A stretch of 64,000 nucleotides of DNA from BD2-11 sp965221785. Its GTDB lineage: Bacteria; Gemmatimonadota; Gemmatimonadetes; Longimicrobiales; Gaopeijiaceae. The notes beneath the pieces were generated by a model. That model searched no databases and was not told the origin of the DNA. It worked only from the letters and a program-made list of their open reading frames with translations. Of this stretch, positions 10,264 to 19,163 are shown piece by piece. The translations under genes were made by a program, and so were the position numbers. Where the stretch lies: assembly GCA_965221785.1 (NCBI GenBank), contig CBDCSR010000002.1, forward strand, positions 434,001-498,000, read 5' to 3'. How positions within the stretch are numbered: the stretch's first letter is position 1; each line of letters begins with the position of its first letter.

Positions 10264-13092
10264 TTACCGGCCCGGCTCCTCCTCGGAAATCGCCCGCACC
10301 CGGGTGAGTTCCAGCCCCAGCGTCCTGCCCTTCATGATCGCCGGCACCCCTTCCTCCATCCAGACCGGGGCGGGCGCGCCCTTCAGGTAGTGGTCGAAGA
10401 ACTGCTGCATGCGGATCGCCCAGTCCTTCTGGTTGTGCCGCTGCCTGAGGCCGTGGGCCTCGCCGTTGTAGTTGAGCATCCACACCGGCTTGCCCAGGCG
10501 GCGGAGCGCCACGAACAACTCGATCCCCTGGTACCACGGCACCGCCCCGTCCTCGTCGTTGTGCAGCATGAGGATCGGCGTGTTGATCTTGTCGGCGGTG
10601 AAGATGGGCGAGTTCTCGATGAAGCGCAGCGGATACTCCCAGAGCGAGCCCCCGATGCGGCTCTGGCCGCGTTCGTACTGCACGGCCCGGCTGCGTCCCG
10701 ACTGCCAGCGGATGCCCCCGTAGGCGCTGATCATGTTGGAGACCGGGGCGCCCGCCTCGGCCGCCGCGAACAGGTCGGTGCGCGTCACCATGTAGGCGAT
10801 CTGGTAGCCGCCCCATGAATGCCCCTGCACGCCGATGCGGTCCGGGTCGACGAAGCCGTCCTCGACCAGCTCGAGGACGCCCGGGACCACCGCGTCGAGC
10901 GCGCTTTCGCCCGGATAGCCATCCCGGTAGGGGATGTCGGGGACGAAGAGCAGGTAGCCGCGGCTGACGTAGAAGCTGCGGTTGATGGAGGAACTGCCCG
11001 GCGCGGGCGCGGCGTAGCCGTGCAGGCCGTCGGAGGAGCGCTCGTAGAAGTACACCATCATGGGGTACTCCTCTGACGCGTCGAACCCCTCCGGCTTGTA
11101 GAGGATGCCCTGGAGGGGCGTGCCGTCCATGGAGGTCCACTCCACGATTTCAGCAGTCCCCCACAGGTAGTCGGATTGCTGGGGGTTGGCGTCGGTGACC
11201 TTGCGCCCGTCGTCGAGGGCCGGGCCGGACACCCACAGGTCCGGGAATTCCTTGAAGGTGGAGCGGGTGTAGGCGAAGACCTCCGCGTTCTGCGCCCGGA
11301 ACAGGCCGGCGTAGCGGGCGTCGCCGGCGATGAGCTGCTCGGGTGCGGCGCCGCCGTCGAAGTCGCCCCGCCACAGGCCGGACGATTTGTCGTACAGGTG
11401 GAAGGAGGAGAGGTACACCTCGCCCGAGGGCACCGCCGGCTCGGCCGTGTCGAGGTCGACGTAGCGGAAACGGGTGTCCGACGCGCGCCCGGCGCCCCGG
11501 GTGAGGTTGCGGGGGGCGGCGCGCCCGGTCGGGTCGACCGCCCAGATGTCGTAGCGGTCGTAGACCAGGAAGGCGGCATCGTCCGCCGTCCACCCGGCCG
11601 TGCCGTATGAACGAGAGAGATCCGGCCTGTCGTCCAGCACGTTGTAGAAGCCCGCGTCGATGGCGCCGGTCAGGTCGATCTCCTCCCCGCTGCCGGTGTC
11701 GATGGCGACCCAGATGCGTCGCACGCCGTCCCACCGGGTGATGTAGCCGCCGCCCGGAGAGAGGGTCCCCTGTCCCCGCACCCGCTCGGCCACCTGCCGC
11801 CGCGAGCCGTCCGCCACGTCGATGGTGTAGAGGTCCACGTAGCTGGCATCCCACGACACCAGTTGCCGGTAGGGGAGCTCGCTCCTGCCCATCGCAACCG
11901 CGCCGTCGCCGTCGTCGGCCAAGGTCACGTCGGGCACTTCTGTGGTGGCGAGCTGCACCACCCGGCCGCTCCCGAGGTCGAGGACCGCCTGGTAGCTGCG
12001 TTCCAGCTCATCGTCAAGCTGCACCAACTGCATGGGTTGCAGCAGCGGGTCCTTCCAGTTCCAGATGTCGACCTGGACGCGCTCGTCCTCGGGGGTGTCG
12101 TCCTCGGGATCCGGAAGGGGCCGGGGCGCACTGTGGAAAAGGACGCGCGCGCCCGAACCGGAGAACGACACCTCGCCGTGCTCGCTCGGGGCCCAGTCGG
12201 CGGGGAGTGCCTCCGCGCCCGGGGCCACCCGGGAGGTGGCCGCTCCCTCGCGCGCGGCGTACAGCGCGAAGGCCGGCGCCCCGGACCCGCGGTCGTCCCG
12301 GTCGGTCAGGAAGGCGACCGCGCCGTCGTCGGCGACGGCGAGCCGCAGGTAGCGGCCTTCCCCGCCGGCGACCGTCTCCGCCCCGCCGTCCGGTCCGACG
12401 CGGAAGACGCCGTCGCCGTCGCCGTCCTCACCGGACGCCGTGTAGTAGAGCGCGCCGCCGCCGCCGGAGAAGGCGTAGCTCACCGCGTGGTCGAAGCGGC
12501 GCTCCTGCCCGGTTGCCAGGTCACGCACCACCAGTTCCGTGCCGTCATCCAGGCGGGGCGGCCCATCGTCGTCATCGCGCTCTCCCCGCTGGGCGCGGCC
12601 CTCCCCCTCCTCTTCGTCATCCCCGGCGTCCTCCTCCATGAGGTACGCCATCCAGGCGCCGTCCTCGCCGGGCAGCCGGAAGGACCGGACGTCCGCGATG
12701 CGCGTCTCCGACAGGTCGGACAGGCTCAGTATCAGCAGCGAGTCACCCGGCGCGTCGCGCGAACCCTCGGCGCGGGCCGCATCCACCGCCGCCTCCGCGG
12801 GCTCGACCAGCGCGACCAGGAAGCGGTTGTCGGCGGTGAAGCCCGGATCCGCTCCCCTGGGAACGGTCACCCGGCGCCCGTCCTCCAGGTTCTCCACCAC
12901 CAGCGTGGCGTCGCCGTCCCCGGGCACGAGCCGGTAGACCAGCCAGCGGCCATCCCGCGAGAAATCCTCGTCCTGGATCTGCTTCCAGATCGAATAGGCG
13001 TCGTGGTCGAGAGGCGTTTTCTGCTGCGCGGAGAGCGCGAGCGGAGCGGTGACCAGGATGGAGAGCGCCAGTAAACAACGGATCGTCTTCAT
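10264..13092 (-). CDS. Secreted S9-family prolyl oligopeptidase-like peptidase
   Basis: A 942-residue exported serine peptidase. A Sec signal ends near LALSAQQ. A long beta-propeller-like N-terminal region contains a DEDFSRDGRWLVY start and an acidic insert (EEDAGDDEEEGEG). The C-terminal alpha/beta-hydrolase domain carries the triad: Ser759 in VQGHSWGGY, Asp in MLHNDEDGAVPW and His in YNGEAHGLR. ATG 13092 is chosen at the signal peptide. Proteins of this kind degrade imported or environmental peptides in the periplasm. It converges on ilvN and is divergent from the FAH-family gene. Confidence 0.92.
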   Translation of the reverse strand: MKTIRCLLALSILVTAPLALSAQQKTPLDHDAYSIWKQIQDEDFSRDGRWLVYRLVPGDGDATLVVENLEDGRRVTVPRGADPGFTADNRFLVALVEPAEAAVDAARAEGSRDAPGDSLLILSLSDLSETRIADVRSFRLPGEDGAWMAYLMEEDAGDDEEEGEGRAQRGERDDDDGPPRLDDGTELVVRDLATGQERRFDHAVSYAFSGGGGALYYTASGEDGDGDGVFRVGPDGGAETVAGGEGRYLRLAVADDGAVAFLTDRDDRGSGAPAFALYAAREGAATSRVAPGAEALPADWAPSEHGEVSFSGSGARVLFHSAPRPLPDPEDDTPEDERVQVDIWNWKDPLLQPMQLVQLDDELERSYQAVLDLGSGRVVQLATTEVPDVTLADDGDGAVAMGRSELPYRQLVSWDASYVDLYTIDVADGSRRQVAERVRGQGTLSPGGGYITRWDGVRRIWVAIDTGSGEEIDLTGAIDAGFYNVLDDRPDLSRSYGTAGWTADDAAFLVYDRYDIWAVDPTGRAAPRNLTRGAGRASDTRFRYVDLDTAEPAVPSGEVYLSSFHLYDKSSGLWRGDFDGGAAPEQLIAGDARYAGLFRAQNAEVFAYTRSTFKEFPDLWVSGPALDDGRKVTDANPQQSDYLWGTAEIVEWTSMDGTPLQGILYKPEGFDASEEYPMMVYFYERSSDGLHGYAAPAPGSSSINRSFYVSRGYLLFVPDIPYRDGYPGESALDAVVPGVLELVEDGFVDPDRIGVQGHSWGGYQIAYMVTRTDLFAAAEAGAPVSNMISAYGGIRWQSGRSRAVQYERGQSRIGGSLWEYPLRFIENSPIFTADKINTPILMLHNDEDGAVPWYQGIELFVALRRLGKPVWMLNYNGEAHGLRQRHNQKDWAIRMQQFFDHYLKGAPAPVWMEEGVPAIMKGRTLGLELTRVRAISEEEPGR

Positions 13093-13395
13093 GACCCACC
13101 TGCTGCCGGAGAGATGTGTACGGAGGGAGATGTGCGCGGACGAGAACGGTAGACGACGGCGTGGAGCAGGGCAACGCCCCCCGCGGACGCTCCACCACCG
13201 ATCCCTCCGGCCCTCTCCGATGCACCCGCGGCACGCGCGCGCGCCACCGGCGGAGATCCGATTGACAGAATCACCGGCCGGGCGTAACTGTGCAGTCTCG
13301 CGGAGGGTGCCGAGCGTAGCTGCGGATTCGCCGCGAGGCACGCCCAACAGACGCAACGCCGGAGTTCGTCCGACAGACAGCCCGGGGAGGACACC
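13093..13395. other. 303-bp divergent intergenic region
   Basis: This gap separates the S9 peptidase (minus) from the FAH-family gene (plus), so it should hold both promoters. TTGACA at 13262-13267 is a perfect -35 hexamer for the plus strand; 17 bases on, the hexamer is TAACTG (13285-13290), a poor -10, so the promoter call is tentative. GGAGG at 13386-13390 is the ribosome-binding site of the FAH gene. No further ORF or repeat is convincing. Confidence 0.35.
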
Positions 13396-14553
13396 ATGCG
13401 CGACCTTCGTATCCTTGCCACACTTCTTCTGTTGGTGATTCCGCTGCCGACGGCCGCTCAGGGCGTCCCGGACATCGCCGAGCCCTTCAAGGTCGGCACC
13501 TTCGAGATCGAGGGCACGCCCACCGTGTCGCTGGTTCTACGCGACCAGCTCATCGTCGAGGTCGACGCCGCCAACACCGCCCTCCAGCGCGATCCCTACT
13601 ACGCCCGGGTGCAGGCCCCGGCGGACATGCTGGAGCTGATCGAGCGCTACGAGTACGGTCTCCAGCGGCGCCTCTACGAGGTCGTCAACCACCTGGTCGA
13701 GAACGACATGCTGGGCGCGAACCGCCCGTCCTGGGTGCATGAGCTCGGCGACGTGCGCACCCTCCCGCCCATCCTGTACCCGGGCAAGATTCTCAACGCC
13801 GCGGTCAACTTCTACAGCCACGTCAACGAAACCGGCACCGAGGAGGAACGGGCCGAGGCACGGCGGCAGCGGCGCGAGAACCGTGGCGTGCCCTATCTCT
13901 TCCTGAAGCCGAGCAAGGGCGCCGTCATTGGTGACGGCGGGGAGGTAGTGCTTCCGTTCGGGCGCGACCGTATCGACTGGGAGGTCGAGCTGGGAGCGGT
14001 GATCGGCCGGTCCGCCAAATACGTCTCCGCGAACGACGCCGAAGCCTACGTGTTCGGCTACCTGGTGTCGCTGGACATCTCCGACCGCGGCGGGCGTCCG
14101 CCGGGCGGCAACCCCATGACCTCCGACTGGTTCGTGGGCAAGGGCCACGACACCTTCGCGCCCCAGGGGCCCTGGATCGTGCCGAAGGAGTTCTACGGCA
14201 ACCCGATGGAGATCCTGCGCCAGACGCTCGACGTCGGCGACGAGCGCATGCAGGAGGCCACCGCCGGCGACATGATCCACTCCCTCTGGGAGCTGATCGA
14301 GTACGGCTCCTCCATCATCACCCTGTTCCCCGGCGACGTCGTCAACAACGGCACCTCCGGGGGTGTGGGCATGGGCACGGCGGTTCGCGGGGCACAGCGC
14401 TTCCTGCAGCCCGGCGAGCAGATTTCCGCCTCCATCGACGGAATCGGCACGCTGAACCTGTCGGTGGTGAGCGAGCCCGAGCCGCAGGGGCTCACGGGCG
14501 CGCACCTGCCGCCGGTGCGGACCTACCGGGGGCCGCCGCCAGGGGGAAGCTGA
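13396..14553 (+). CDS. Exported fumarylacetoacetate hydrolase (FAH) family protein
   Basis: A 385-residue member of the FAH superfamily, which cleaves C-C bonds of or decarboxylates acyl-pyruvate-like acids. The metal-ligand pattern is visible: the paired Glu in DWEVELGAVIGR and the Asp in VSLDISDRG, with FVGKGHDTFAPQGPWIV and NGTSGGVGMG completing the active site. Unusually, it begins with a clear Sec signal (LLLLVIPLPTAAQG), which puts a normally cytosolic enzyme in the periplasm. ATG 13396 is six bases after GGAGG. Substrate not known. Confidence 0.87.
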   Translation: MRDLRILATLLLLVIPLPTAAQGVPDIAEPFKVGTFEIEGTPTVSLVLRDQLIVEVDAANTALQRDPYYARVQAPADMLELIERYEYGLQRRLYEVVNHLVENDMLGANRPSWVHELGDVRTLPPILYPGKILNAAVNFYSHVNETGTEEERAEARRQRRENRGVPYLFLKPSKGAVIGDGGEVVLPFGRDRIDWEVELGAVIGRSAKYVSANDAEAYVFGYLVSLDISDRGGRPPGGNPMTSDWFVGKGHDTFAPQGPWIVPKEFYGNPMEILRQTLDVGDERMQEATAGDMIHSLWELIEYGSSIITLFPGDVVNNGTSGGVGMGTAVRGAQRFLQPGEQISASIDGIGTLNLSVVSEPEPQGLTGAHLPPVRTYRGPPPGGS

Positions 14554-14554
14554 C

Positions 14555-16234
14555 TCAGTTCAACTCCAGAATCGGATCCTTCTCGCCCGTCATCTCCCAG
14601 CGCGTGAGCACGTTGGGGATCACCCCGGCACCGTAGAAGGCGTCGAAGAAGCGCTTGACGGTGAAGTCGTCGCCCTCCTGGATGGCGTACTCGGAGAGCA
14701 GCTCCTCGATCTGGATCTTGCCGGTGACGTAGCTGGTGCCGTAGCCCGGCTGCCTGAGGTAGAGGCTCTGTTCTCCGCGCACGAGGTCGCCCTCCGTAAG
14801 CCATCCGCGCGGCGTCCAGGTCATCGCGTGCTCGACCGCTTCCTCCATATCGAAGACGCCGCCGTGGAGGTTGAGGCCGCTGAGCGCGCGCGCCGCCCGC
14901 TGCGCCAGCATGATCCACACGAGTTCGCGTGCCCGGGGTGAGTTGTCGTCCAGAAGCCCCAGGTGCATGAACATCTCCTCGACGCCGGTTGCCAGCCCCT
15001 CGGATCGTGCGTCGAAGATGTTGTAGAGCGAAGGCACGGCCCGGATGGGGCTCGGGTGCGGGTCCTCGCGCATGCGCGCCAGTTCGATCCAGTGGTGCAT
15101 GTGCGGGCGGAAGGCGTCCGGATCGCGGTAGATGACTTCCTGGAAGAAGTTGCGCACCTCGCCGGGCTCCACGGGGCTGAAGCTTCCGTTCACCGCCCGG
15201 AGCGCGGGATCCATGTAGTCGAAGATGGTCTCGATCTCCTCTTCCTCGAGGAACCGCATGTACATGTCCACGGACTCGTTCAGGCGCCGGTCGTATTCCT
15301 CCGCGGAAGCGATGCGATCGAGTTCGGGCAGAGCGCGGTTGCGGTTCTCCTCCAGCCGCATCGAGGAATGCGAGCGCGCCAGCTCGCGGCGCATGAGGAG
15401 CACCTGCTCCTCCCACGAATACGGGACCAGGTGGACGTTTTGCATGTACCAGGTGTAGTTGTCGGCCCCGACCCCGGACGGCCCGGTGCGGGAGGAGGCG
15501 CCCTCCTCCAGCCAGACGCTGAACGCCTCGGAGGCAACGCGCGCGTCGGCGATGGCCTGGTCGAGGTCGGAGCTGGTGCCGGCGACCTGAGCGGCGTAGG
15601 TGTCGAGGTCGCGGGCCTGACCCGCGAAGTCGCGGATGCCGGCCAGCCAGAGATCGCGGGCGTTGGAGTCGGCGAGGTTCACGCGGGCCTGTTCCAGCAG
15701 CGCCGGGATGGAGCCGATGCGGGCCGCGAGTTCCGCCGCGTCGGCGTCCGAAAGCGGGTAGTCGTAGGTCCAGGTATCGACCCAGCCGTGAATCACCGCG
15801 CCCTCGTGAGCCGGGACGTCGCTCTCGGCCAGGAACATGATCACGTAGAAGGCCGGATCGCGCGCCCAGGGACGGCGCACGCGGTGGTCGAAGTCGAGCC
15901 CGTTCATCTCGGCCCGCACCAGGTGCCAGTCGATCTGCTCGGCAACCGGCCAGTTCTCGGGGGCCAGCGCATTCAGGCGCAACTGCCACTGGGAGAGTTC
16001 GGCGTGCTGGCGCGCCATCGCCGCCGCGGAATAGTCCGGGACGCCGTCCACGAACTCGGGCATCTCGAAGGCCCGCCATTCCTCGAAGAGCCGGACCAGG
16101 TCCGCGTGGGAGCCGGGGCCGGCAGCCACGACGGAGTCCATGGGATCGGCCGTGCACCGCACGAAGAGGACTCCGACCACGATGAGCGCGATCCCGGCGA
16201 CGAGGACAGAGGGACGAAGCTTGCTGCGGGACAT
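14555..16234 (-). CDS. DUF885 family membrane-anchored protein
   Basis: A 559-residue DUF885-family protein, a group distantly related to metallopeptidases. An N-terminal hydrophobic stretch (about residues 9-26) acts as an uncleaved anchor or signal; the following Cys is preceded by Arg, so it is not a good lipobox. The C-terminal half has the family's helical blocks (ELVWIMLAQRAARALSGLNLH, RGWLTEGDLV, PGYGTSYVTGKIQIEELL). The stretch SEGLATGVEEMFMHLGL sits where many family members have an EGWA-type motif. It ends two bases from the convergent FAH gene. Biochemical role unknown. Confidence 0.82.
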   Translation of the reverse strand: MSRSKLRPSVLVAGIALIVVGVLFVRCTADPMDSVVAAGPGSHADLVRLFEEWRAFEMPEFVDGVPDYSAAAMARQHAELSQWQLRLNALAPENWPVAEQIDWHLVRAEMNGLDFDHRVRRPWARDPAFYVIMFLAESDVPAHEGAVIHGWVDTWTYDYPLSDADAAELAARIGSIPALLEQARVNLADSNARDLWLAGIRDFAGQARDLDTYAAQVAGTSSDLDQAIADARVASEAFSVWLEEGASSRTGPSGVGADNYTWYMQNVHLVPYSWEEQVLLMRRELARSHSSMRLEENRNRALPELDRIASAEEYDRRLNESVDMYMRFLEEEEIETIFDYMDPALRAVNGSFSPVEPGEVRNFFQEVIYRDPDAFRPHMHHWIELARMREDPHPSPIRAVPSLYNIFDARSEGLATGVEEMFMHLGLLDDNSPRARELVWIMLAQRAARALSGLNLHGGVFDMEEAVEHAMTWTPRGWLTEGDLVRGEQSLYLRQPGYGTSYVTGKIQIEELLSEYAIQEGDDFTVKRFFDAFYGAGVIPNVLTRWEMTGEKDPILELN

Positions 16235-16357
16235 GACGGCCTCCCGGATCTGCGGTCCAATCGATGAGCAGGCTGCTCGCCTTTTCAGTCTACTCGATGT
16301 GCGGCCTGCTCGACATGCGGCGCAGTCACGGTTTGTGGGGATCGCGCCCGCCTGCGG

Positions 16358-18226
16358 TCAGGAGCCGTCCTCGCCCAGCGCCTGCGCCAGCGCCCCGCGG
16401 CCCCCGACCACCGGCAGATCGAGGGCGGATCCCGCCAGGTCGACGGTCAGACGGGTGCCGGGCTCGGGGTGGAGGGTGAAGTCGGCGTCGCTGGAGAAGA
16501 TCATGAGCCCGATGCGCTGGCCGGCGGGGATGATCTGGTCGTCGGGCTGAAGGTCGAAGGCGACATCGACGAACTCGCCTGGCACCAGCGGCGTGCTCTC
16601 GCTGAGCGAGGCTGCGTTCTGCGGATCGGCCCAGCCGCGCGTGATCAGGTTGTCGTTGATGCCGGCGCCCTCCGTCCAGGGAAGCGACACCAGCCAGACC
16701 GAGAGGTTGGCGGCGGCCCGGTCGGCGGCGAGGCGGAGTGAAACGCGGGCGACGCCGGACAGGTGCACGCCTTCCGCGAGCTCGGGCGTCGCGAACAGCA
16801 ACCGGTGCTCCGAGGCCTCCGCCCCGGCCAGGTCGGCGCCGGAGAAGCTCACGTCGTCGGTGAGCGATTGCGCCCCGGCAGCGGGATCGGGCTCGAGCGA
16901 GAGCGTCCCCTGCATCCCTCCTTCGCCGGAAAAGTGCACGCGCACGGGCTCCGCGTCGGGGTGGGGATAGGAGGGATAGGGCGTGGGGCTCAGACGATCG
17001 TCGCCCTCGCGCACGATCCAGGCGCCCGGATCGTTCTCCACTCCGTTCTCGATTCCGTACAGATACCGGGAGAACCAGCGGTTCATGAGGGTGAGCGGTG
17101 GCTCGCCTCCGTGGCCCTGCTGGTGGTAGTAGACCTGCACCGGCACGCCCCGGTCGGCCAGCGCGGCCACGATCCGGTAGCTGTGCTCGGGCATCACGTT
17201 CCAGTCGTTGAAGCCGTGCGCCATGAGGGTCGGGGCGCGCACGCCGCCGACGTGGTTGAGGTAGTCGCGGCCCGCCCAGAAGTCGTTGTAGTCCCCGGAG
17301 GCACGGTCGAAGCGGGCCTGCATGAGGTCGCTGCGCACGGTCTGGTTGCAGTAGTCGCGGCGCTCCATCGGGCCGCTGTTGATGAAGTCGTAGAGGACGT
17401 CGATGTCCTCGCCGGGGTAGCCGCCCGGCGACCGCACCAGCCCATGCGACCGGTAGTAGTGGTAGTACGACGTGTTGGGGGCCACCGGGATGATGGCCTC
17501 TAGCCCCTCCACCCCCGTCGTGGCCGCGGCGAGTGGCAGGGTGCCGTTGTAGGAGGTGCCGATCATGCCCACGCTGCCGGTGGACCAGTAGGCGCTCACC
17601 TCCTCCCCGCCCTCGACCTCGGTGAAGCCGCGCGCGCGCCCGTTGAGCCAGTCGATCACCGCCTTGGGGGCCAGCGACTCGTTCTCGCCGCCCACGGTGG
17701 GGCAGCCCTGCGACTGTCCCGTCCCGGGGGACTGCGAGTGCACCACCGCGAACCCGCGCGGCACCCAGGTGGCGATGTGCGAGTTCGAGATGACCGGCTG
17801 CTCCTCGATGTGGTCCATCGGGGGCATCACGGTGCGCGGCGGAGGCGGCGCGCCCACCTCCTGGCGGATGTCCCAGAAGTAGCTGAAGTCGAGCCCGCCG
17901 GTGCCGGAATAGTAGGGGCTGGTCTCGTAGATCACGGCGACCTCCAGCCCGGATTCGGTCGCGGCTGGGCGGGTCACGTCGACATGCACCCGGTCGGGAG
18001 CGCCGTCGCCGTCGGAATCGAAGTCGGTCTCAACCCAGAGTTCGTGCCGCACCCAGGTGGCCGAGTCCGCGAACTGAGGGACGACCTGCGCCTCCCCGTC
18101 CTCGAAGACGGGCCGGGGGCCATCGTAGCACGCGGCGGCGGCGAGCAACGGCAGGGCGGCGCCGAGTGCGCATGCCCGCGCAACGCGGGGAGGATTCGAG
18201 CGGGAGAGGGGAGAGATGTTCTTCAT
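16358..18226 (-). CDS. CocE/NonD (Xaa-Pro dipeptidyl-peptidase S15-like) hydrolase lipoprotein
   Basis: A 622-residue secreted alpha/beta-hydrolase. A signal with lipobox LAAAAC (Cys33) anchors it. The triad is Ser225 in IGTSYNG, Asp341 in HGFNDWNV and His372 in QQGHGGEP. The C-terminal third is the beta-rich PepX_C jelly roll (from about residue 450), typical of S15 and cocaine-esterase-like proteins. An Asp-rich DFDSDGDGAPD segment near residue 68 may bind calcium. It lies downstream of a tRNA-Ala on the same strand. It probably cleaves Xaa-Pro dipeptides or esters; the substrate cannot be read from the sequence. Confidence 0.9.
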   Translation of the reverse strand: MKNISPLSRSNPPRVARACALGAALPLLAAAACYDGPRPVFEDGEAQVVPQFADSATWVRHELWVETDFDSDGDGAPDRVHVDVTRPAATESGLEVAVIYETSPYYSGTGGLDFSYFWDIRQEVGAPPPPRTVMPPMDHIEEQPVISNSHIATWVPRGFAVVHSQSPGTGQSQGCPTVGGENESLAPKAVIDWLNGRARGFTEVEGGEEVSAYWSTGSVGMIGTSYNGTLPLAAATTGVEGLEAIIPVAPNTSYYHYYRSHGLVRSPGGYPGEDIDVLYDFINSGPMERRDYCNQTVRSDLMQARFDRASGDYNDFWAGRDYLNHVGGVRAPTLMAHGFNDWNVMPEHSYRIVAALADRGVPVQVYYHQQGHGGEPPLTLMNRWFSRYLYGIENGVENDPGAWIVREGDDRLSPTPYPSYPHPDAEPVRVHFSGEGGMQGTLSLEPDPAAGAQSLTDDVSFSGADLAGAEASEHRLLFATPELAEGVHLSGVARVSLRLAADRAAANLSVWLVSLPWTEGAGINDNLITRGWADPQNAASLSESTPLVPGEFVDVAFDLQPDDQIIPAGQRIGLMIFSSDADFTLHPEPGTRLTVDLAGSALDLPVVGGRGALAQALGEDGS

Positions 18227-18277
18227 GGGCTCGGATCACCGGGGCGAGAAGGACCAGCGGGCCGATGGCCCGAAGAA

Positions 18278-18350
18278 TGGAGCCAGCCGGAATCGAACCG
18301 GCGACCTCCTGCGTGCAAAGCAGGCGCTCTCCCGACTGAGCTATGGCCCC
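18278..18350 (-). tRNA. tRNA-Ala (anticodon TGC)
   Basis: Read on the minus strand from 18350 to 18278, this 73-nt sequence folds as a complete cloverleaf. The acceptor arm GGGGCCA pairs with TGGCTCC (one G-T pair), the D arm contains AGCTCAGTCGGGAGAGC, the anticodon stem CCTGC/GCAGG holds the loop TTTGCAC with anticodon TGC, and the T arm is CGCCGGTTCGATTCCGGC. The discriminator is A, and CCA is not encoded. The TGC anticodon assigns alanine. Confidence 0.96.
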
Positions 18351-18559
18351 GCTGCAGAGCTGTGGTCCGGAGTTGGCATATCTCCGCGCCTCCTGCCCTC
18401 GCCTCCAGCCCCGGGCGTGACCGGAAGGCAGGCGGGAATCTAGGAACGAGCGCCGATCCGTTCCAGTCTCGGGCCTTTGGCGCCAGATCCGCAGCGCTGA
18501 CGCGACGCGTCTCCGCCAGGGCTGCGCACCGCGGCGCGGGCACGGTATACTTTCGCATC

Positions 18560-19156
18560 ATGACCGCCCCCCGCACCTCCCTTCCGGGAGCCGTCTTCCT
18601 CGACCTCTACGGCACGGTCGCGAGAGAGGTGGGCTACATCAACCACCCCGACCGCTTCCGCCTGCACGACTTTTCGGGCGAGGCGATCCGGCTGCTCAAC
18701 CGGGCCGGCTACCGGGTGTTCGTGGCCACCAACCAGTCGGGGATCGCGCGCGGGTACTTCACCGAGGAGGTGCTGAACGAGGTGCACCGCCGCCTGGTCG
18801 ACGGGCTGGCGCGCGAGGGGGCCCGCGTTGAAGCCGTGTACCACTGCCCGCATCTCCCTCCCGAGGGAAGGCCGGCGGAGTGCGACTGCCGCAAGCCTCT
18901 TCCGGGGATGCTTCACAGGGCTGCGCGCGAGCACGGGGTGGAACTGACCTCTTCGTGGATGGCCGGGGACATGATCACCGACGTGGAGACGGGACACCTG
19001 GCGGGCGCGCGCGGGATTCTGCTGCGCACCGGCTACGGGCGCGGCCAGATCGAGTATCAGCGACACCGCTGGCGCGTCGAGCCCGACCTGATCTGCGACG
19101 ACCTGCTCGCGGCCGCACACGCGATCGTGGCCGCGCTGCGGCAGGACCCGAGGTGA
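18560..19156 (+). CDS. gmhB: D-glycero-D-manno-heptose 1,7-bisphosphate 7-phosphatase-like HAD protein
   Basis: HAD-superfamily phosphatase of 198 residues placed in the ADP-heptose pathway that feeds lipopolysaccharide inner core. The GmhB Cys-rich zinc loop is present (CPHLPPEG, then AECDCRKPLPGM), as are motif II TNQSGIARGYF and the motif III/IV region SWMAGDMITDVETG. Motif I reads FLDLYGT: nucleophile Asp15 is kept, but the Asp normally two residues on is Tyr17, a pattern seen in haloacid dehalogenases. ATG 18560 starts the homology. The heptose kinase follows seven bases later, supporting the pathway. Confidence 0.8.
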   Translation: MTAPRTSLPGAVFLDLYGTVAREVGYINHPDRFRLHDFSGEAIRLLNRAGYRVFVATNQSGIARGYFTEEVLNEVHRRLVDGLAREGARVEAVYHCPHLPPEGRPAECDCRKPLPGMLHRAAREHGVELTSSWMAGDMITDVETGHLAGARGILLRTGYGRGQIEYQRHRWRVEPDLICDDLLAAAHAIVAALRQDPR

Positions 19157-19163
19157 GGAGCAC

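Noticed and set aside
13262..13290. Promoter TTGACA...TAACTG before the FAH gene as a confident call
   Set aside because: The -35 is perfect but the -10 keeps only two of six positions, so it is mentioned only as tentative in the gap entry.
18216..18443. A 75-codon plus-strand ORF across the tRNA gene
   Set aside because: It is antisense to a complete tRNA-Ala cloverleaf and has no coding features.
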